Counted from the first letter of the stretch, positions 18,001 to 26,733 are shown. The stretch is DNA of 48,520 bases from Halobacteriales archaeon QS_9_67_17 (GCA_003023185.1 PXSB01000088.1:7401-55920); one strand, 5' to 3'. Numbers and translations: made by a program. Notes: generated by a model from the letters alone, not told the origin.

Positions 18001-18093
18001 ACCGGTGAGGATGTCGACGATGGGTACCTCGACCGGCGCGCCGACAGCCTCTCCGGCACTCACCTCCCCGATAGTGATGTGCTCCTCGCTCAT
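14998..18093 (-). CDS. HerA-type ATPase interrupted by an intein
   Basis: The precursor has 1031 residues; without the intein it has 599. The host part begins [10 protein letters not shown] with a HerA-like beta barrel region, then a P-loop [10 protein letters not shown] that is interrupted after Lys43 and resumes with SNSASV. It continues with Walker B-like [14 protein letters not shown], a SQRPADV sensor region, a long coiled coil ([13 protein letters not shown] onward) and a C-terminal winged-helix-like domain ending [14 protein letters not shown]. HerA/FtsK relatives pump DNA, often with the NurA nuclease in end resection; NurA is not adjacent here. The ATG at 18093 is supported by a TATA-like element about 26-34 bp upstream. 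It converges on tpiA. Confidence 0.88.
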   Translation of the reverse strand: MSEEHITIGEVSAGEAVGAPVEVPIVDILTGRGFITGKSGGGKSILEGTPVYTEDGRKPIERVDEGEQVLSLNKETYEQEFQPVQATIQHEADDLLRIELEDGTELIGTEDHSFLTVDEMEIVPIRGSDVSGGTWLPLARRLPGPETRTRFDLVDHFEPANNTVVNADSIRSAGVTGERYLDLDAATGRVLGLYLAEGSFDSGMTMQISATNPSIRSFLDDNGFNVYERTCNRGFKPFTEFVASEFGTGAGGKVIPEWVYDAPEPFRAGLLGGYFDGDGSVEKNRVTVVSKSPELIRGIAELLRQFEVSTTRKNRLTLYGDERRQFRRLAVDAFSIPAFADSVELLIDSKRERLGALVEELTTGDQYDSKDMIPEFGDVLNTAARERGWTTRDSDERTDAASIHQFTRKQKVGRRQLQSVLDDLGTGGRIRQFAESDVQWKRVVSVEPLDASRTVYDLDVKRHDNFIANGVFVHNSNSASVIAEKLLDRGYSLLCVDIDGEYYGLKEEYEILHVGADEECDLQVSVEHAEKLASLALEQGVPIILDVSSFLDESDARELLKEVAKHLFAKEKKQKQPFLMLVEEIHEYIPEGGGMDECGRMLVKVGKRGRKHGLGVVGISQRPADVKKDFITQCDWLLWHRLTWSNDTKVAGRILGSDYRTEVEELADGECFMMSDFGESLRRVQMERKRTFDAGATPGLDDFERPELKSVSADLVGELESITEQEQQRKSRVQELERELKDREERIKELEAELEEARDLSEMAEQFSRAMMAHATGRAFRDDITGRQSELTEHEDRPSGGTIVTQTEENRDEWERETGDTATDDFDRVDDADDDPLRADDFGASRMAAQTSESTVEREDGDTTTDETEGDSATAFKQDAGATAVGDDVRDAHGDVEPAFDAPETTGDANRPVVAELRGAIASLDDVTRGMLAHYREHGPVSPLDAHVAAGGDGERTEAYRRNGQLREHGLIEHAGRGEYQSRLRASIREAHDDRLAKANLEAALSRVIELLPSARSLDPVDGSDAHELKS
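16669..17964 (-). mobile_element. 432-aa intein with LAGLIDADG endonuclease in the HerA P-loop
   Basis: The intein starts with Ser1 ([10 protein letters not shown], block A), has TEDH (block B) at about 66-69, two LAGLIDADG motifs, VLGLYLAEG at 147-155 and [10 protein letters not shown] at 227-236, each with its acidic residue, block [14 protein letters not shown], and ends ANGVFVHN with the penultimate His and terminal Asn (431-432). The +1 residue is the host Ser of the P-loop (GK followed by S). All splicing residues are present with Ser as nucleophile at both ends, and the homing domain looks intact. The insertion interrupts the nucleotide-binding loop between Lys and Ser, a favoured intein site, so the ATPase is inactive until splicing. 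Confidence 0.93.
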
Positions 18094-18118
18094 TACGCGG
18101 AGGGTGCGCTCCCCGGCC

Positions 18119-18126
18119 GATAAATC
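18119..18126 (-). promoter_or_regulatory. TATA-like element of the HerA-type gene
   Basis: On the minus strand the block gatttatc lies 26-33 bp before the ATG at 18093, the spacing of a leaderless haloarchaeal promoter. Assigned by spacing and composition only. Confidence 0.45.
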
Positions 18127-18169
18127 CGCGTCAGACGCGCGGCATACCGGCATCCACGATGGCGATGCC

Positions 18170-18460
18170 CTATCCGTCGACCGCCCGGATCACGTAGTGG
18201 TCCGTCCCCTCGCCGGCCTGTCGGATCAGCTCCGCGTCCTCGCGCAGCTTGACAACGTAGCCCGTCGCGCCGTACTCCTGCGTGTGTTCGGCGTCGACGC
18301 GGACGAGATGGCCGAGGATCTGCGCGCGAGGCGGGGCCTGTGCCGCGCCGCAGTCGTAGATGGTGAGCAACTCGCCACCGTCCTCGGCCTCGTAGACGAT
18401 GACGTGCGCGTGGGGCGCGAGTTCCCACCGCTCGTCGCCGGCCGGCGCGAGCTTGTTCAT
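18170..18460 (-). CDS. unrecognised haloarchaeal protein, 96 aa
   Basis: The protein starts MNKLAPAGDERWELAPHAHVIVYEAEDG; an in-frame upstream extension is Arg-rich and unlikely. It is acidic, with alternating strand-like segments (HAHVIVYEA, ILGHLVRVDAEH, TGYVVKLRED, DHYVIRAVD) and no membrane segment or obvious catalytic motif. It follows dinB on the same strand with a gap of 37 bp, so the two may be cotranscribed. I know no function. Confidence 0.65.
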   Translation of the reverse strand: MNKLAPAGDERWELAPHAHVIVYEAEDGGELLTIYDCGAAQAPPRAQILGHLVRVDAEHTQEYGATGYVVKLREDAELIRQAGEGTDHYVIRAVDG

Positions 18461-18497
18461 ACCGCTCGTCTGGTCGCTGCCCACATATGGGCGGCGG

Positions 18498-19691
18498 TCA
18501 GGCGTCGAAGTCGCCGAACGTCGTCTGCCCGCGCGTGTCACGACCGGCCTCGCCGCGGGTGTGTTCGCTCACCGTCTGCTCCGTCTCCTCGTCGCGTTCC
18601 CAACTCGCCAGCGACGGCTGGTCGGCCGCGGCGAAGTCCAGATTCGAGACGCGGACGCCGAGCTTGCGGACCCGGTCGTCGTCGAACTCCGCGAGCAGAT
18701 CGCGCGCTACCTCTTCGACGAGGTCGGGGTCGTCGACCGGCCCGGGGAGCGACCGCGCGCGGGTGTGAACGTCGAACGGCGGTGTGACGACCTTCACGCC
18801 GATAGTCTTGTACAGCGCGCCCTTCGAGCGGGCGCGGTCGGCCACCTCGACCGCCAGTCGCTCGACGAGTTCGCGCTTCGTCACGCCCTCGTCGGTCGTG
18901 GACAGCGCCTTCTCCGAGGAGAGCGACTTCGGCTTGCCGACCGGCTCCACCTCGCGGTCATCGACGCCACGGGCGTGTCGGTAGATTGCGCGACCGCGCG
19001 ACCTGAGTTCCGCTTCCGTCACCGGGCCGACGCCGTGGAGTTCGTCGACCGGAAGCGGCGCGAGGAACGCCCGCACCTCGTCGGGCCGGACGACGACGAG
19101 GCCGTCCGGCTTGTCGTGGTCGGAGGCGACCTTCGCGGTCGACATGTTCGACGCGACGCCGACGCTGGCGGTGACGCCGGCCGACGCCTCGATCCGCTCG
19201 CGGAGGTCGGCGGCGAACGCCCTCGCGTCCGTCCACCCGACTGCCGACACGTCCAGATACGCCTCGTCGATGGAAACCTCCCGAACCGTCCCGTCCGGGT
19301 CGGCCGTCTCGACGGCGTCGTGGAGGAGTCCGCGAACGTCGTGGCTCACCGACTCGTAAAAATCCATATCGACGGGGCGGTAGAAACCGGCGTCGGCGAC
19401 GGAGAGGTCGTCGTCGCGGGCGGCGTCGACCTTCCGCGGGAGCAGTTCCAGCGCCTCGGAGATGGGCATCGCGCTCTCGACGCCGTACTCGCGGGCCTCG
19501 TAGGATGCGGTCGCGACGGCGCCGATATCCTCGCTGGGTTCGTACCCCATGCCGACGACGAGCGGCTCGTCCGTCAGCGCGGGTTCGCGCAGTCGCTCGC
19601 AGGCGGCGTAAAAACAGTCCATATCGACGTGACACACCACCCGTCGGTCGTCGGGCTCGGGGTCGCGGTCCGGCGAGAGCGGCCCCTCCAT
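18498..19691 (-). CDS. dinB: Y-family DNA polymerase IV (DinB)
   Basis: The 397-residue protein has the Y-family palm: VCHVDMDCFYAACE with the first catalytic Asp, and VSIDEAYLDVS with the Asp-Glu pair, followed by ASVGVASNMSTAKVASDHDKPDG. A helix-hairpin-helix (ELHGVGPVTEAEL) and little-finger region follow. The C-terminus QTTFGDFDA looks like a PCNA-binding PIP box. It performs translesion synthesis. Odd point: between VTEAELRS and RGRAIYRHARG about 25 residues that I recall in relatives are missing, without a frame change, at about 18990-19003. Confidence 0.92.
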   Translation of the reverse strand: MEGPLSPDRDPEPDDRRVVCHVDMDCFYAACERLREPALTDEPLVVGMGYEPSEDIGAVATASYEAREYGVESAMPISEALELLPRKVDAARDDDLSVADAGFYRPVDMDFYESVSHDVRGLLHDAVETADPDGTVREVSIDEAYLDVSAVGWTDARAFAADLRERIEASAGVTASVGVASNMSTAKVASDHDKPDGLVVVRPDEVRAFLAPLPVDELHGVGPVTEAELRSRGRAIYRHARGVDDREVEPVGKPKSLSSEKALSTTDEGVTKRELVERLAVEVADRARSKGALYKTIGVKVVTPPFDVHTRARSLPGPVDDPDLVEEVARDLLAEFDDDRVRKLGVRVSNLDFAAADQPSLASWERDEETEQTVSEHTRGEAGRDTRGQTTFGDFDA

Positions 19692-19752
19692 ACCCCTACG
19701 TACACCACACGGGGATTTGGAGGTTGGTAAACCGCGGCGGAAGTGGTCCGCG

Positions 19753-20247
19753 TCAGCCGGCGTCGAGGACGACGGCGTCCAGTCGTGCGAGGTTGTCGGC
19801 CACGGCGTCGACGACCGGCCGACCGGGCGCGTAGACGGCGAGGGCGACGGCCCCGTCGAGCGGGTGCGCTTCGAGCTGTGACCGCGCCTCGAAGTGGCGA
19901 CCGAAGCCGTCAGAGCCCCACGCCACGTCGGAGTCGAACGCCTTCTCGCGGAACCCGACGCCGTAGTTGGCTCGCGCCTTCGTGTCCAGCGTCTCGATCC
20001 GCTCGGCGATGCTCGACAGCTGCGGCGCGAGCGCGAGCAGGAGGTCAGTCACCGGGTAGGGCGGATCCGCGTCGGTGTCCGGGGCGTAGACGCCGGGGAC
20101 GCGCTCGAACACCCCCGACTCGTCGACGACGTAGCCGAGAAATCGGGGAATCGAGTCGGCGTAGCAGTGCGCGAGCGCGGTCGGCTCGATGCCGCCGCCG
20201 ACGGCTGGCTCCCGACCGAAGGTCAGCGTCGCGACCAGCCGGCTCAT
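19753..20247 (-). CDS. unrecognised haloarchaeal protein, 164 aa
   Basis: The protein begins MSRLVATLTFGREP and has a mixed alpha/beta pattern with blocks FLGYVVDESGVFERVPGVYAP, LLLALAPQLSSIAERIETLDTK and ARANYGVGFREKAFDSDVAWG. There is no signal peptide or membrane segment. Composition is normal core-genome haloarchaeal. It lies divergently to the downstream secreted protein gene. I recognise no family. Confidence 0.65.
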   Translation of the reverse strand: MSRLVATLTFGREPAVGGGIEPTALAHCYADSIPRFLGYVVDESGVFERVPGVYAPDTDADPPYPVTDLLLALAPQLSSIAERIETLDTKARANYGVGFREKAFDSDVAWGSDGFGRHFEARSQLEAHPLDGAVALAVYAPGRPVVDAVADNLARLDAVVLDAG

Positions 20248-20345
20248 ACCGCTACTGTGTCGCGGAGTCTCCTAAGTGGGTCGGTGGCCGAAATGTCGCG
20301 ACAGCGGCAGGAGTACTTAACTACCTGTGGCTTCCCCAGTCGATA

Positions 20346-22148
20346 ATGACTGCCCCCCGAACCCGCCGGTGGTATCGCGGGACATCGATAGCACTGGCGC
20401 TGCTACTGCTCGTCGGCGTCGCCGCGCCGGGCGCGGCCGCGAAGCCGACAGACGAGCCTGCCTCGTCACCGACTCCGGTCGTCACCGAGCGCGCGGCGAC
20501 GAACACCTCCGCACAGCCGACGATACGCGAGACGCAGACCATGACGCTCACGCCCAAAGCGGGGAGCGTGCTGATAACGTTCCGCTACGAGATTCCGGAC
20601 TCGGTGACGGAACTCGAGATTCAGGGACTCACCAGCAGCGACGTGACCGCCATCTCGACGGACGGCTTCGCCCGTGACGGCGAGCGATACGTCTGGGACG
20701 GAGAGACGACACCGCCCACGATCACCGCCGTGGTGTCGGTTCCCGACGGGAGTTCGCGGCTCCCGTTCGGGCAGTCGAGCGTCGACACCGGATCGTGGGC
20801 CGTCGTCGAGCGCCACTCGACGGGGATCAGTGGCCGGTTCCGCGGCACCGAGCCGACAATCGAACGAGAGACGGCGGTCGCTGGCTCCGGCGTCGCCGGC
20901 GACCGGTTGGCGTATCTCGGTGCCTACGAGACCGAGAGCCAGGTCGTTGACGGCCAGCGAATCCGGCTCGTCCTCCCGGCGGCGACGAGTGACGTGCGGA
21001 GCGACCGCGCGCTACAGCGTCTCACGAGCGCACGGAAGCGGTTCGACGGTGAGACGGCGTCGGACACCGTCTACGCCATCCCGCTTCCGGCATCGGTCGA
21101 CACGGCGGCCGGCGGCCACGCGGCGGGGAACGCCTTCTGGATCGCCGAGAACGGCCGCAACGCGGGCACGACGACGTGGGTGCACGAGTACATCCACACG
21201 CAACAGCAGTTCGCTCCGTTCGACTCGACCATCTGGTTCACCGAAGGGACGGCGGACTACTACGGGAACCTGTACGGCTACTACGACGGCCGGATCTCGT
21301 TCGACCAGTTCCGCGGCGAGGTCGCCACGACCGACGACGCCGAGGTCGTGTTGGCCGACGTCTCGGCGCCACGACAGGGCGCGTACACGAAGGGCGAACG
21401 CGTCGCCGCCGCGCTCGATCTGCGGATCCGCGCGGCGACGGACGACGAACGGACGCTCCGTGCGGTGATCCAGCGGCTCAACGCCCAAGGCGGACAGGTC
21501 ACGAACGCCGACATCGAGCAGGCCGCCGAGGCGGTGTCGGGCGAGCAGTTGGACGGCTGGTTCGACCGCTACGTCACCGGCGTCGCTACCCCCGAGGTGC
21601 CCGAGGACCGCGACGCGTACGCCCCCGTCACGACCGTCGACACGGACGGCGACGGGATCCGAAACGTCCGCGAGGTCGAACTCGGGACGGACCCGGCGGC
21701 CGCCGACACGGACGGCGACGGCCTCGACGACGGCCCCGAGGTGGAGGGTCGAACTGATCCCGTTGTCGCCGACACTGACAGGGACGGACTCGTCGACGGC
21801 CGCGAGGTCGACATCGGGACCAATCCGATTGCCACGGACACGGACGGCGACAGGCTCGGCGACGGGACCGAACTCGACCGAGGCACGGACCCGACCGTCG
21901 CCGACACGGACGGCGACGGCCTCATCGACGGCCGCGAGGTCGAAATCGGCTCCGACCCGCTCGTGACCGACACGGACGACGACGGCGTGTCGGACCCGCG
22001 CGAGGTCAACCTCGGGACGGACCCGACCGTCGCCGACACGGACGGCGACAGCTACCCGGACGACCGGGAGCTGACGGTCGGCACCGACCCGACCACACCG
22101 ACCAGCACGCTCGGCTTCTGGATCACGCGGGCGCTGAACGTCCTCTGA
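20346..22148 (+). CDS. secreted zinc-metalloprotease-like protein with calcium-binding repeats
   Basis: The 600-residue protein starts with a signal peptide (basic TRRWYRG, hydrophobic IALALLLLVGVAAPGAAA). The middle has HEYIH at residues 280-284 and, 16 residues later, WFTEG with Glu300: a gluzincin-like metal site. Residues of about 430-580 hold seven thrombospondin-type-3-like repeats built on DTDGDG, which bind calcium. The end, TLGFWITRALNVL, is short and hydrophobic and lacks the PGF motif for archaeosortase processing, so the mode of cell attachment is unclear. A larger upstream extension of the frame is rejected because the signal peptide fits only the ATG at 20346. Confidence 0.82.
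   Translation: MTAPRTRRWYRGTSIALALLLLVGVAAPGAAAKPTDEPASSPTPVVTERAATNTSAQPTIRETQTMTLTPKAGSVLITFRYEIPDSVTELEIQGLTSSDVTAISTDGFARDGERYVWDGETTPPTITAVVSVPDGSSRLPFGQSSVDTGSWAVVERHSTGISGRFRGTEPTIERETAVAGSGVAGDRLAYLGAYETESQVVDGQRIRLVLPAATSDVRSDRALQRLTSARKRFDGETASDTVYAIPLPASVDTAAGGHAAGNAFWIAENGRNAGTTTWVHEYIHTQQQFAPFDSTIWFTEGTADYYGNLYGYYDGRISFDQFRGEVATTDDAEVVLADVSAPRQGAYTKGERVAAALDLRIRAATDDERTLRAVIQRLNAQGGQVTNADIEQAAEAVSGEQLDGWFDRYVTGVATPEVPEDRDAYAPVTTVDTDGDGIRNVREVELGTDPAAADTDGDGLDDGPEVEGRTDPVVADTDRDGLVDGREVDIGTNPIATDTDGDRLGDGTELDRGTDPTVADTDGDGLIDGREVEIGSDPLVTDTDDDGVSDPREVNLGTDPTVADTDGDSYPDDRELTVGTDPTTPTSTLGFWITRALNVL
21638..22101 (+). repeat. seven DTDGDG-type repeats within the protease gene
   Basis: A tandem coding repeat of roughly 66 bp encodes units such as VDTDGDGIRNVREVELGTDP, with sequence variation in each unit. 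The conserved Asp residues form EF-like calcium sites as in thrombospondin type 3 repeats. This is a protein repeat, not a CRISPR or satellite. Confidence 0.85.
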
Positions 22149-22221
22149 CGAACGCCGCCGAGGAACACCGGCTGACGAGGTGTAGTTTCTGCCTCGCCTC
22201 ACCGGATGATATTCAATTAAC

Positions 22222-22378
22222 AGTGACTCTGGAGGCTAAGAGGGCAACGAGGTGTCGAAAGCCCCCGGTCGCTGCGGTCGCGCGGCTCGTTGCGCGCTTC
22301 GCCCTCCCGTCGGTCGGGCTGCAGTGCTTACGTCGCCGTGCTTCCCGCAGCGACCAGCCCCTTTCAGTCCCACCCACC
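22222..22378 (+). repeat. dispersed haloarchaeal repeat, copy A
   Basis: About 155 bp without a gene, in the spacer between the protease and the alcohol dehydrogenase. It shares long blocks with the inverted copy at 36212-36366: agtgactc, aacgaggtgt, gaaagcccccgg, cggtcgcgcggctcg, tgcttacgtcgccgtgcttc, and cccctttcagtccc. The remainder of this 345-bp gap holds nothing else I recognise. Similar blocks recur in haloarchaeal genomes from memory; the function is unknown. Confidence 0.7.
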
Positions 22379-22494
22379 GCAGTTGCGCGGTCAAGCGACG
22401 ACCCGCGTATCTGAACAGCACCCCACACCGTAGCGTCCAACGGCCGTGAGGTGGGCGACGGTGGTTTAATCACGAGTAGCGACGATCCCCTCGC

Positions 22495-23601
22495 ATGGCA
22501 CATCGTCCCACCGGAAAGCTGGTGTATCTCGACGAGCCCGAGGAGATCCAGATCGAGGAACACGAGGTGCCGGAGCCGGGACCGGACGGGATACTCACCG
22601 AGGTCGTCCGCGCCAACGTCTGCGGTTCGGAGCTCCACATCTGGAAGGGACACCACCCGGAGGTCAAGGAGGGCGTGCTCGGCCACGAGGCGCTCTGTCG
22701 GGTGTCCGAACTCGGGGCGAACGTCGACACCGACTACGCCGGCCAGCCGGTCGCGGAAGGCGACCTGATCGCCCCGGCGTACTTCATCACGTGCCGGAAG
22801 TGCGCGGCGTGTCAGCGCGGACAGTTCAACCTCTGTGAGAACGCCTACGAGAACTGGTCGAAGCCGCCCGAGGAGCCGCCCCACTTCCACGGCACCTTCG
22901 GCACCCACTACTTCGTCCACCCGGACCAGTACTTCTACAAGGTGCCCGAGGGGCTGGATCCCGGCATCGCGGCCGGGGCGAACTGCGCCCTCTCGCAGGT
23001 GCTGTACGGCATCGACGAGATCGGCGTCGGCAGCGACGACACCGTCGTCGTGCAGGGTGCAGGCGGGCTCGGGCTGAACGCCATCGCCGTCGCGAACGAA
23101 CGCGGTGCCGAGACCATCGTCGTCGAGGGCGTCGACCGCCGGCTCGACCGGGCCGAGGCGTTCGGCGTCGACCACACCGTCGACTTCCGGGAGTACGACA
23201 CCGTCGAGGCGCGCGCCGAGCGGGTCGCAGACCTGACCGGCGGCGTCGGTGCCGACGTGGGTATCGAGGTGGCCGGCGTTCCGGCCGCGTTCGCGGAGGG
23301 CATCCACCTCGTTCGGAAGGGTGGCCGCTACCTCGAGATGGGGAACGTCAGTCCCGGGCAGATGGCCGATTTCGACCCCGGCCTGCTGACCCGCCGGTCG
23401 ATCCGGATCGAGTCGGCCGTTCGTTACGACCCGTGGTATCTGCGCAAGGCGCTCGCCTTCCTCGACGACCACGCCGACGACTACCCGTACGACCGGCTCA
23501 TCGACACGGAGTTCGACCTGCTTGACGTCGGTGAGGCGCTCGAACGCTCCGAGAGCAGGGACGTGACCCGCGCCACACTGGTCCCCGAACACGCCGACTG
23601 A
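22495..23601 (+). CDS. zinc-dependent alcohol dehydrogenase-type oxidoreductase (MDR)
   Basis: The 368-residue protein fits medium-chain dehydrogenases. Catalytic zinc ligands are Cys43 (NVCGSE) and His64/Glu65 (GHE); the structural zinc has Cys100, 103, 106 and 114 (CRKCAACQRGQFNLC). The Rossmann GAGGLGL lies at about 190, followed by VVEGVDRRLDRAEAFG. It oxidises an alcohol or polyol with NAD(P); the substrate is not predictable. A TATA-like region may lie in the preceding gap, since the ATG is only 70 bp after copy A of the dispersed repeat. Confidence 0.88.
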   Translation: MAHRPTGKLVYLDEPEEIQIEEHEVPEPGPDGILTEVVRANVCGSELHIWKGHHPEVKEGVLGHEALCRVSELGANVDTDYAGQPVAEGDLIAPAYFITCRKCAACQRGQFNLCENAYENWSKPPEEPPHFHGTFGTHYFVHPDQYFYKVPEGLDPGIAAGANCALSQVLYGIDEIGVGSDDTVVVQGAGGLGLNAIAVANERGAETIVVEGVDRRLDRAEAFGVDHTVDFREYDTVEARAERVADLTGGVGADVGIEVAGVPAAFAEGIHLVRKGGRYLEMGNVSPGQMADFDPGLLTRRSIRIESAVRYDPWYLRKALAFLDDHADDYPYDRLIDTEFDLLDVGEALERSESRDVTRATLVPEHAD

Positions 23602-23679
23602 GCCGATAGCCTCGACGGTCGCTCGGCAGCGTCGCGGAGAAGTATGAATCTTTTTTGACGGTCGCCCGTGCCCACGAGA

Positions 23680-23691
23680 ATGAGTGCCTGA
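23680..23691 (+). promoter_or_regulatory. three-codon upstream ORF abutting trkH
   Basis: An ATG at 23680 starts MSA and stops with TGA at 23689-23691, and the trkH ATG follows at once (TGAATG). An AT-rich promoter-like block (aatctttttt) lies about 27-33 bp before the first ATG, so a leaderless transcript would start with this tiny ORF. It could couple trkH translation by reinitiation. Inference from layout only. Confidence 0.4.
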
Positions 23692-25245
23692 ATGGTGGGG
23701 TTCGATCTCGGCTGGGAGAGCTACGTCGACTGGCGGTCGGGCTTCAGCTACGTCGGAACGATTCTGAAGTGGCTGTCGGCCGCGCCGCTGCTCCCGGCTC
23801 TCGTCGCGGTGTACTACGGCGAGAGCCTCTTCCCGTTTCTCCTCGCGACGGCAGCCATGGTGGGGGTCGGGCTCGGCCTCGAACGGCTCCCCGAGAACAG
23901 GTCGCTGGGGAACCGCGAAGCGCTGCTGATGGTGAGTGCGACGTGGCTGGTCGTCCCAATCTTCGGGACCATTCCGTATCTGATCGCGGGTCAGGGCACG
24001 GTCGCTCACCCGGTGAACGCGCTGTTCGAGAGCATGAGCGGCTTCACGACGACCGGCTCGACCGTCCTGCAGGAGATCTCCTTCGAGCGACACTCGCGGT
24101 CGATACTGCTGTTGCGACAGCTGACGCAGTGGATCGGCGGGATGGGGATCGTCGTCCTCATGGTGGCGATCCTCTCTGAACTCTCCGTCGCCGGCGCGCA
24201 GATCATCAACGAGGAAGCGCCCGGCTTCTCCCTCGAAAAGCTGACCCCCGGAATCCAAGAGACCGCCCGTGCGCTCTGGAAGATATACATCGGGCTGACG
24301 CTGGCCGCAATCGCGCTCTTTTACAGCCTGCACCTCGCCGGGGTCGCCCCGAACATGGGGCTGTACAACGCCGTCGCCCACGCGCTCACGACGATGCCGA
24401 CCGGCGGCTTCTCGCCCGAAGCCCGGAGCATCGAAGCGTTCGCCCCGGTCGTCCAGTGGGCGATCATGCCGTTCATGATCGTCGCCGGCGCGAACTTCGG
24501 GCTGCTGTGGTACGTGTTCGACGGCGACCCGGAGCGGCTCACGGGGAACGCGGAGTTCCGCTCGTATCTGATCACCATCGTCGTCGTCGGTGCCCTGCTA
24601 GCCGGCCTGCTCGCGACCGGCCTCGGACTGGCGGTGCTGCCGGAGAACGTCGGCGTGATCCCCGGCAATCCGGAGGACGCACTCCGACAGGGGCTCTTCC
24701 AGACGGCCTCTATCGTCACCACGACCGGCTACGCCAGCATGGACTTCAACACGTGGAGCGAGCCCGCGCAGATCGTCCTCATGTTCGCGATGTTTCTCGG
24801 CGGGTCTGCCGGCTCGGCCGCCGGCTCTATCAAGATCATCCGCTGGTACATCGCCGTCCGGGCCATGGGGAGACAGCTGTTCACGACGGTCCACCCCGCG
24901 GCGATTCGCCCCATCCACATCTCGGACGGGGCAATCGACGAGTCCACGATCAGGGACATCTTCGTGTTCATCCTGCTTTTCCTCCTGCTGTTCGTGATGT
25001 CTACAGTCCTGATCTACCTCGACGCGCTCCGAACCGGGCTCGACATCTCCACGCTGGAGGCGATGAGCGTCGCCATCGCGACGCTCGGTAACATCGGACC
25101 GGGGTTCGGGATCGTCGGGCCGATGAACTCGTTCCTCCCGTTTTCCGCACCCGCAAAGCTGTACATGGTGTTCCTGATGTGGATCGGTCGGCTGGAGATC
25201 GTCTCCGTCCTCGTCATCCTCACGCCGAGCTACTGGCGACGGTAG
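23692..25245 (+). CDS. trkH: TrkH-type potassium uptake channel subunit
   Basis: The 517-residue protein has the four-fold K+-channel-like membrane plan. The selectivity-loop segments are visible in order: GFTTTGSTV, TTMPTGGFSPE, VTTTGYASMD and TLGNIGPGFG. It moves K+ into the cell, essential for salt-in halophiles, gated by the cytoplasmic TrkA subunit encoded downstream. Length is normal. The start follows directly on a three-codon upstream ORF. Confidence 0.95.
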   Translation: MVGFDLGWESYVDWRSGFSYVGTILKWLSAAPLLPALVAVYYGESLFPFLLATAAMVGVGLGLERLPENRSLGNREALLMVSATWLVVPIFGTIPYLIAGQGTVAHPVNALFESMSGFTTTGSTVLQEISFERHSRSILLLRQLTQWIGGMGIVVLMVAILSELSVAGAQIINEEAPGFSLEKLTPGIQETARALWKIYIGLTLAAIALFYSLHLAGVAPNMGLYNAVAHALTTMPTGGFSPEARSIEAFAPVVQWAIMPFMIVAGANFGLLWYVFDGDPERLTGNAEFRSYLITIVVVGALLAGLLATGLGLAVLPENVGVIPGNPEDALRQGLFQTASIVTTTGYASMDFNTWSEPAQIVLMFAMFLGGSAGSAAGSIKIIRWYIAVRAMGRQLFTTVHPAAIRPIHISDGAIDESTIRDIFVFILLFLLLFVMSTVLIYLDALRTGLDISTLEAMSVAIATLGNIGPGFGIVGPMNSFLPFSAPAKLYMVFLMWIGRLEIVSVLVILTPSYWRR

Positions 25246-25422
25246 CCCGGGTAAGAGCGGCGACTGATAACAGACGTGGCTCGCGACGTACGACCGACAG
25301 CGAGCCGTCGGTTCGGACTGTGGAACTGATTCGTCGGCGTTGCTACCCCGAGTTACCTGCGTCGCGTGAAGCCGCCGCCGAGAGACAGGGTTTTTAATCG
25401 GTCTCACTCGTTACTCGTGGGC

Positions 25423-25455
25423 ATGACCCGGCTGGGTGGGCAGAGATGCGGATAG
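25423..25455 (+). promoter_or_regulatory. ten-codon upstream ORF overlapping the trkA start
   Basis: An ATG at 25423 lies about 28 bp after a TATA-like tttttaatc block and starts MTRLGGQRCG, stopping at 25453-25455, ten bases past the first base of the trkA ATG (25446) in another frame. The arrangement resembles that of trkH next door. It may set trkA translation by termination-reinitiation. Inference from spacing. Confidence 0.35.
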
Positions 25456-26733
25456 TCGTCGTCGGTGCGGGTGAGGTCGGATCGAACATCGCCGCCAGCC
25501 TCGCTGACGACCACGAAGTGATCGTGATCGACGTCGACCCCGAGAAGGTAGAGGAGCTCACCTATTCGAACGACATCCTGGCTATCGAGGGCGACGGCAC
25601 CTCCTTGGAGACGCTCAGGGAGGCGAGCATCGGCGAGGCGGACATGCTCATCGCGAGCACGGACGACGACGAGACGAATCTCGTCACCTGCGGGACGGCG
25701 AAGACCGTCCGCGACGTGTTCACCATCGCTCGGGTTCGGAACGCGAACTTCCACGACACGTGGAAGCAGTCTGAGGGCGGATTCGGCGTCGAGTTCATGG
25801 TGTCGACGAATCTCCTCACGGCCGCCGACATCGTCCGGGTGGTGGCGCTCCCCGCAGCGGTCGACGTTGACCCGTTCGCCGGTGGGCTCGTCCAGATGGC
25901 CGAGTTCGGGGTGACGGCCGAAAGCGAGATCGCGAGCCAGACGGTGGAACAGGCGGACAAGTTCGAGGCGCTGACGTTCGCCGCGCTGGTGAAAGACGGC
26001 GAGGTGACGGTCGCCGGCGGGCAGACGCGGATCGAAGCCGGAGACAGAGTGATCGTCATCGGGACGCCGAGCAGCGCACAGTCCTTCTCCCGGACGGTCG
26101 CGCCGGCAGAGATGGGCGACAGCGCGCGCGACATCGTCATCATCGGCGGAAGCGACATCGGCTATCACACGGCGAAGGAGCTGGAAGAGGCTCGCCGAAG
26201 ACCTCCCGGAGACGGTCGTGCTGGAACACGATGCGACCGACGTGGACTTCCTCGTCGGCGAACACGTCGACCGCGCCGACGCAGTCATCGCAGCGACGGA
26301 CAGCGACGAGAAGAACCTCCTTATCTCGCTGCTCGCGAAGAACATCGGCGTCCAGCGAACGGTCGCCGTGGTCGAACAGGGCGACTACGCCGACCTGTTC
26401 GAGACCGTCGGTATCGACGCGGCGGTCAGTCCGCGCGAAATCACGGCAGAGGAGATCGTCCGCTTCACGCAGGGTGGCCAGATTCAGAACCTCTCGCTCA
26501 TCGAAGGCCGACAGGCGGAAGTACTGGAGATCAGGGTCGACAAGGCGAGCGTGCTCAGCGGCCGACCCATCCGCGAGAGCGCGGCCGACCTCCCCGGCGA
26601 CGCCGTCATCGGGGCGATCACCCGGAATCAGCAGTTCGTCGTGCCGCGCGGCGACACCGTGATCGAAGCCGGCGACCACGTCGTCGTCTTCGCCGCGGCC
26701 GACATCATCTCGGCCGTCACGGACGTGGTGTGA
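25446..26733 (+). pseudogene. trkA: TrkA potassium uptake regulatory subunit, internal deletion and frameshift
   Basis: The first frame gives the N-terminal RCK module: MRIVVVGAGEVGSNIA (Rossmann GxGxxG), a regulatory C-domain, and the start of a second Rossmann module VIIGGSDIGYHTAKELEE. At about 26188-26192 the frame changes and the second module continues (LAEDLPETVVLEHDATD to VVFAAADIISAVTDVV, stop at 26733). About 17 residues that link these parts in relatives are missing, so the defect is a deletion of about 50 bases, not divisible by three, rather than one base. As sequenced, TrkA is truncated in the second half. TrkA binds NAD(H)/ATP and gates TrkH. Confidence 0.82.

Noticed and set aside
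21638-22101. CRISPR array
   Set aside because: The repeats are coding, variable and read as calcium-binding protein motifs.
21012-22202. Minus-strand frame of 396 codons over the protease gene
   Set aside because: Repetitive only because it mirrors the DTDGDG repeats; no independent signal.
22213-24381. Minus-strand open frame of 722 codons over the alcohol dehydrogenase and trkH
   Set aside because: Shadow of the GC-rich codon pattern; the plus-strand genes carry all recognisable motifs.
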